Source: Aliidongia sp035943795 (lineage in GTDB: Bacteria > Pseudomonadota > Alphaproteobacteria > ATCC43930 > CGMCC-115725). Taken from it: a stretch of DNA of 64,000 nt. The translations under genes and the position numbers were made by a program. Every line of letters starts with the position of its first letter. The stretch's first letter is position 1. Positions 62,701 to 64,000 of this stretch are shown piece after piece. The notes beneath the pieces were generated by a model that was not told the DNA's origin, did not search any database, and was given only the letters and a program-made list of their open reading frames with translations. The stretch is taken from NCBI RefSeq assembly GCF_035943795.1, contig NZ_DASZBY010000053.1, positions 1-64,000 of the forward strand, written 5' to 3'.

Positions 62701-64000
62701 GGTCCGGGACTTTGCAAACAAGAAGACCCGTGAATCTGTCAACGTGGCAAACGACCTCGAGGACTTGGGCGCCCCCCATTCCGCCAAAATCCACGGAATT
62801 CTCTGGATCTTCGGGCAGAGCGCGCATGTGATGGATCGCTATGCCGCCACCGACAGCGGCCTTTGGTCGTACTCCGGCCCCCAAATATTTCCCCTTTATG
62901 ACGTCAGTCTTTTCAATGAAAAGAGCGTCGAAAGTCTCGAGGCGACGAAGAATTGGATGATAAGCCGGAACGTGAATGTTCGGGACATGCAGTTCCTCAT
63001 AGCGCAGGATGGCACCTTCGAGCTGGCCTATGTCGCGAAAGTCTTTCCTCGCGCTTCTCCCAATCTGTCTGACCTGAATGATATCGACCAGCTCATCCGC
63101 CTGATACGGGCGGGGCAAGCGACTCGGAACAAGGCAAGTCTGTCCGAAGCCGCCGCCGCCGCTGGCAGCCCCGATTTGGTTGCCAACGCATCGACCCCGG
63201 CCGCGTCAGGCACGTCCGGCTTGTCAGAACTTCCGCCGCAGGTCTATTCGTTCGTTCCGGCGTCGAGCCTGTCCGAAGCCCCCGTCGAAGGCACGCCTTT
63301 CAAGAAATACTCCCATCCCGACGGCGCCGCCGTGCCGATGGTTCGGCTGTCGGACATGGGTTATCCGGTCGACCAGCAAGCACGGATCCAGACCGCCGAG
63401 GGCCCGCAGACCAAACCTGCGGGAACGGACGGCTACCTCGTCGTGAGCCCCGATGCGGGAGCGCAGGGGCCCTACCAGTCGCTGATCCTGACCGACGCCA
63501 CCGATCTGCCCGTCGGGTATGCCGCCGTTCACCCGACCAACGGCGCGCTGGCCGTCGGCATGGTGAAGCGTGGCCCGCTATGGCCGGCACAGGGTGCCCA
63601 GGATCCCGCAGCGGCGGCGCACAACGCGGGCGCCAACCGTCCGGCGATCACGAACGGCCCGCGCGCGCTCGTCGTCTATGGCGACCACCTGCAGGACCTG
63701 GTCGATGCCGCGAAGACCGGCGCGCTGACGCCCGGCACGCGGATCTTCGTCTATGGGGCCAAGGACATCGAGACGCTGCCCAGCCAATTGAAAAGCGGAC
63801 TGCGCGCCCGTGCCACGGTCGGGCAGGACGGCACGATCGTCGTCGACGGTGGCAAGACCGCGAAGCGGACGCAGCAGGCTTATTTCACGCCGGGAACACC
63901 GGTCTCGTCGGCACGCTACGTCGTTGCGGATGCCCAGGCCGCGAAAGCGATCAGAAAAGGCAACAGCTTCGCTCACGACACCTATGAACCACCGCGCCCC
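56789..64000 (+). CDS. Giant modular protein (>2,404 residues), polymorphic-toxin/effector-like, 3' end outside window
   Basis: One frame is open without a stop from the GTG at 56789 to the window edge. AAGGAG seven bases upstream fixes the start; the ATG at 56785 in another frame ends at once. Order of parts: PPPPPPPPP at residues 17-25; a long Ala/Ser/Asn/Asp-rich body (about 26-850); a hydrophobic helical block (about 855-1060, VVATVAAVAVTTFVAPEA, NGFTIAADVFMGSTGIGHFG); a low-complexity linker (about 1070-1240); a C4 zinc-ribbon motif (Cys1244, 1249, 1258, 1261); a metallopeptidase-like cassette with HEILH at 1388-1392; repeat A (1554-1705); a linker; an unlike cassette (about 1807-2111); repeat B (2154-2311). 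No Sec signal is seen. The layout recalls large secreted or contact-dependent effectors with swapped domains, but no export system is visible. I do not recognise a named family for the whole protein. Confidence 0.85.
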   Translation, partial: MRIALGGTYWQTTVVSPPPPPPPPPAAEVSAAYSTIAKGLSSGKTMQQAIADASANTTLSAQAIAEAALLIQVQRNAQIPPAAGASPSDPFEQAATQLGNLTGPGGETVISPYVLSNAKNAMEGGTVSASPGLTMSSYNAPGCSANSAVPDVVPALPPGQSSPTVSQALAQIQQYENEGMSFQEALGAARVQFGGSVANEVTLAEASLANHAPGQVDAYANDPSGSDPIQLASKQISSLNLFNQSVLDTATKNMTATLPTTPVDSTAAQAAGAKLAKDQANNASPATIAADMAAYRQALIPELDAITGKTGTAWMGPDDLDNDPTSLDAWLKGTVAVTQQNLLGLGQAAYGTAPNSTENQALDTGCQDIDAAFNDIQTLIDVGGTKGNAAQAQQLTGDLLGQGLIDKNGNPVANSTSNPTSELEYDDIMNDPSIQQLKSTAQSDIIAAADPTQCVGQSGAESALLKTSRVLGTYQGSVFYSSLLAGTIGSAPVQQLFKDLDDVGGSTGPDVLHNQTAVMKAVNDPADLDLSNALYNTDYKTSVENAVKNDTWTTPDGSILSLGTAQQAPEYYADVSNLYDSLGGGSTSDGKSLRTIVTNRMNSDNFVGNSYYGSLTPNGKNETIKSFFLGSINGQNGNPDGDPQLYVDIADTDKNSNTVSFIKAELPGKLSATSAANAVPAYQQPGVAVLPSGPITITSRADLSNVLGVAYNLTPTANPAADGSQYNGNSIVYGSTTLTDLVNATLASQNQTDVSALDPIILTLVATQYWSQGEDPNKATPQCLWLEETVGDAGHSYLGPGGAPAQSTYQDWQKNNGLGPGTLQSQERVVTNAAGQQLVNWNQTNITAPESWEEKALHVTEVVATVAAVAVTTFVAPEAEGLLLPMLYDAAQAYFTVTSISGAVQAAKNIAKNPTSWRTWVGNGFTIAADVFMGSTGIGHFGLTRVPALLGRGLEVGQAVDQGLDVTRGGRVLAALTDNTAGAKTYMALAGAPDGLMTALNVAHKGSALTNGVLMGVQGFQIGDALVHGQSVSASTIIQFVTTIGMGQFGKVFGIDHITSLRGGDKTGEAPVTVPPDTEAAPADLTAGGLPTSITVDQIASWAVSTPATGADTGFIVAGDGSARPVATGGGRPAAAPKHQTSSAPTEGPATTVDETTLATPLIISATALTVTSSETNADDDQPSARSGGRRHRADVGSLAMDENHSGSNPNGIEHVGTEPSSEPPTTRKLLQTVGSESPVPEACQRQGCGGQIEDGTCTRCGLGPDQTDFFTLRSLSGEQIAELPELTPQEALFATDVNNEILERWGEYINNNKKIPIEDLVHYIPDGSVRLGVMARYFRGIEGGPKVLIRKSTLNPDEHSDIMRKAYNVSPDETILDIGTARSTLAHEILHHYTSTYFDQDVSSFMRSFQYSDEKPVNLAEGITELLSWRGFGNRPGLRTIEGHYSYEDYFHHNAVDALIRRSPVDDDVVVSMAYKPETAAAEFLFKLAGRKTVYDAYFGGKSDALDIVYDLTEGPVTKFFSIYSRHGNVRLAETVALMDNALTPSISAPTHTFVATAALTKLPSDGTPFKAYTWPLANRVKMVSLSDLGFAAESNEGRTDAYLTVSRTPGSPEKYGTLIPAAPETGLPLGYSAVHPMTGALAVGMTKRGLLWPGRGAQDPAAVAAAHGSPASHAVRNTIENGTNPLLVSAEHFQELTDAPAAGPETYGMGADYLDPATADRQLAPKQPAETRAFVQPPSPVRPSRLAIRAVAGFGPTDDTMAPVSLVDGTSRQGLASGDGTETRAGEAPGNAPAPSGLVNAEGIGPLDTIARGVNYSRALAELPLQGVADITFADDLLRTTPYEFLLGDDFVYKWDNYKNAIALHFTDPTEVTRERAQQISDIVGVSVLTPRIDAPADWEVLTPKPMTASSGDRMVFDKLSRRVFSVDESGARTGIQPEYHLGRMTRVGGLATAFELGPNLTVVVQRSLVRDFANKKTRESVNVANDLEDLGAPHSAKIHGILWIFGQSAHVMDRYAATDSGLWSYSGPQIFPLYDVSLFNEKSVESLEATKNWMISRNVNVRDMQFLIAQDGTFELAYVAKVFPRASPNLSDLNDIDQLIRLIRAGQATRNKASLSEAAAAAGSPDLVANASTPAASGTSGLSELPPQVYSFVPASSLSEAPVEGTPFKKYSHPDGAAVPMVRLSDMGYPVDQQARIQTAEGPQTKPAGTDGYLVVSPDAGAQGPYQSLILTDATDLPVGYAAVHPTNGALAVGMVKRGPLWPAQGAQDPAAAAHNAGANRPAITNGPRALVVYGDHLQDLVDAAKTGALTPGTRIFVYGAKDIETLPSQLKSGLRARATVGQDGTIVVDGGKTAKRTQQAYFTPGTPVSSARYVVADAQAAKAIRKGNSFAHDTYEPPRP
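60518..61440 (+). other. Low-GC cassette 1: zinc ribbon plus HExxH metallopeptidase-like domain
   Basis: Within the giant frame, ACQRQGCGGQ...DGTCTRCG places four cysteines as C-x4-C-x8-C-x2-C (residues 1244-1261), a zinc-ribbon spacing also found ahead of some bacterial protein kinases. Downstream, TLAHEILHHYTSTYF supplies HExxH (1388-1392) and NLAEGITELLS supplies Glu1422 and Glu1426, 30-34 residues later, as in gluzincin peptidases. Composition shifts sharply: 60661-60780 has 52 G+C of 120, whereas 59641-59700 has 44 of 60. Codons such as ATA, TTA and AGA cluster here. It reads as an acquired enzymatic module; peptidase activity is inferred from motif only. Confidence 0.6.
61448..61903 (+). 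repeat. Internal protein repeat, copy A
   Basis: Residues 1554-1705 of the giant protein. Shared with copy B: GTPFKxY, MVxLSDxG, TDxYLxVS, LPxGYxAVHPxxGALAVGM, KRGxLWPxxGAQDPAA, and a closing NG...L.V...H.Q.L.DA. Returns to high GC between the two AT-rich cassettes. Function unknown; the conserved GALAVGM-KRG-LWP core suggests a small folded unit. Confidence 0.8.
62208..63120 (+). other. Low-GC cassette 2: uncharacterised, possibly kinase-like fold
   Basis: Residues about 1807-2111 of the giant protein, AT-rich again (62281-62340 has 26 G+C of 60) and unlike cassette 1. GGLATAFELG with VVVQRS, then a hinge-like HVMDRYAATDSG, then VRDMQFLIAQDGTFELAYVAKVF resemble the lobes of small kinase-like toxin domains, in which DxQF...DG..VIADP holds the catalytic and metal-binding aspartates. 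Asp2066 and Asp2074 are present, but the second metal Asp position reads Tyr2081, so activity is doubtful. This fold assignment is a weak inference. Confidence 0.35.
63248..63721 (+). repeat. Internal protein repeat, copy B
   Basis: Residues 2154-2311 of the giant protein, about 158 residues, aligned end to end with copy A (for example LPVGYAAVHPTNGALAVGM against LPLGYSAVHPMTGALAVGM). A ~10-residue insertion (around RIQTAEGPQTKPAG) distinguishes it. It is followed by TRIFVYGAKDIETLPSQLKSG and the window edge, so more copies may follow. Confidence 0.8.

Noticed and set aside
1..64000. CRISPR array, tRNA or rRNA genes, prophage structural genes
   Set aside because: No regularly spaced repeats, no tRNA-like cloverleaf with conserved T-loop, and no capsid, tail or integrase-type proteins were recognised while reading.

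Overview
The window is high-GC DNA from a bacterium, most probably an alphaproteobacterium: it carries a Ros/MucR-type regulator (a family largely confined to that class), many LysR regulators and a dense set of ABC uptake systems typical of soil or plant-associated oligotrophs. The genus cannot be fixed from the sequence. I see no rRNA, tRNA or CRISPR array. The left edge holds the end of an insertion sequence that appears to have cut into another gene.

Layout. 1-550: IS end, gene stub and a DUF1330 protein. 556-4964: an amino-acid-type ABC uptake operon without an ATPase gene, ending in an M20 amidohydrolase, with a LysR regulator. 4993-7668: a large winged-helix/ATPase/TPR regulator. 7849-8547: a ModA-like binding protein. 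8801-14804: NAD+ synthetase (nadE) convergent with a complete larA-larC-larE-larB set that makes the nickel-pincer nucleotide cofactor and its lactate-racemase-type enzyme. 15127-17316: a MucR-like regulator, a SnoaL-like protein, a mismatch uracil glycosylase and a TetR regulator that faces an EmrAB-type efflux pair (17448-20050) across a near-perfect operator. 20092-24145: aldo/keto reductase, acetolactate-synthase-like TPP enzyme and aldehyde dehydrogenase. 24238-29503: an iron/phosphonate/spermidine-type ABC operon with a LOG-family protein, divergent from a DeoR regulator.

29750-38428: a LysR regulator, a 17-codon stub of a flavoprotein gene, a dipeptide-type ABC transporter (two permeases, two ATPases), its TAT-exported binding protein, an NtaA/DszA-type flavin monooxygenase and a convergent flavin reductase. 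The binding protein reads as a circular permutation of the usual SBP_bac_5 fold order. The gene set recalls the EDTA/NTA uptake-and-oxidation clusters. 38574-41670: an MFS exporter with divergent LysR and a broken exonuclease III gene. 41540-49131: a sulfonate-type operon with two monooxygenases, two binding proteins, one ATPase, two permeases and a small leader gene. 49676-55904: a monooxygenase-fold protein, an SDR with divergent LysR, a second large winged-helix/ATPase/TPR regulator and a GcvA-like LysR.

56789 to the right edge: one uninterrupted reading frame of at least 2,404 codons, entered from a GTG with a strong ribosome binding site after about 880 bases of AT-richer non-coding DNA. 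It starts with a nine-proline run, has a long alanine/serine/asparagine-rich body, a hydrophobic helical block, a four-cysteine zinc-ribbon motif, an HExxH metallopeptidase-like cassette, and two copies of a ~155-residue repeat separated by a second, unlike cassette. Both cassettes are markedly AT-richer than the rest of the gene. This modular, polymorphic-toxin-like giant gene and the permuted binding protein are the two most unusual objects here.
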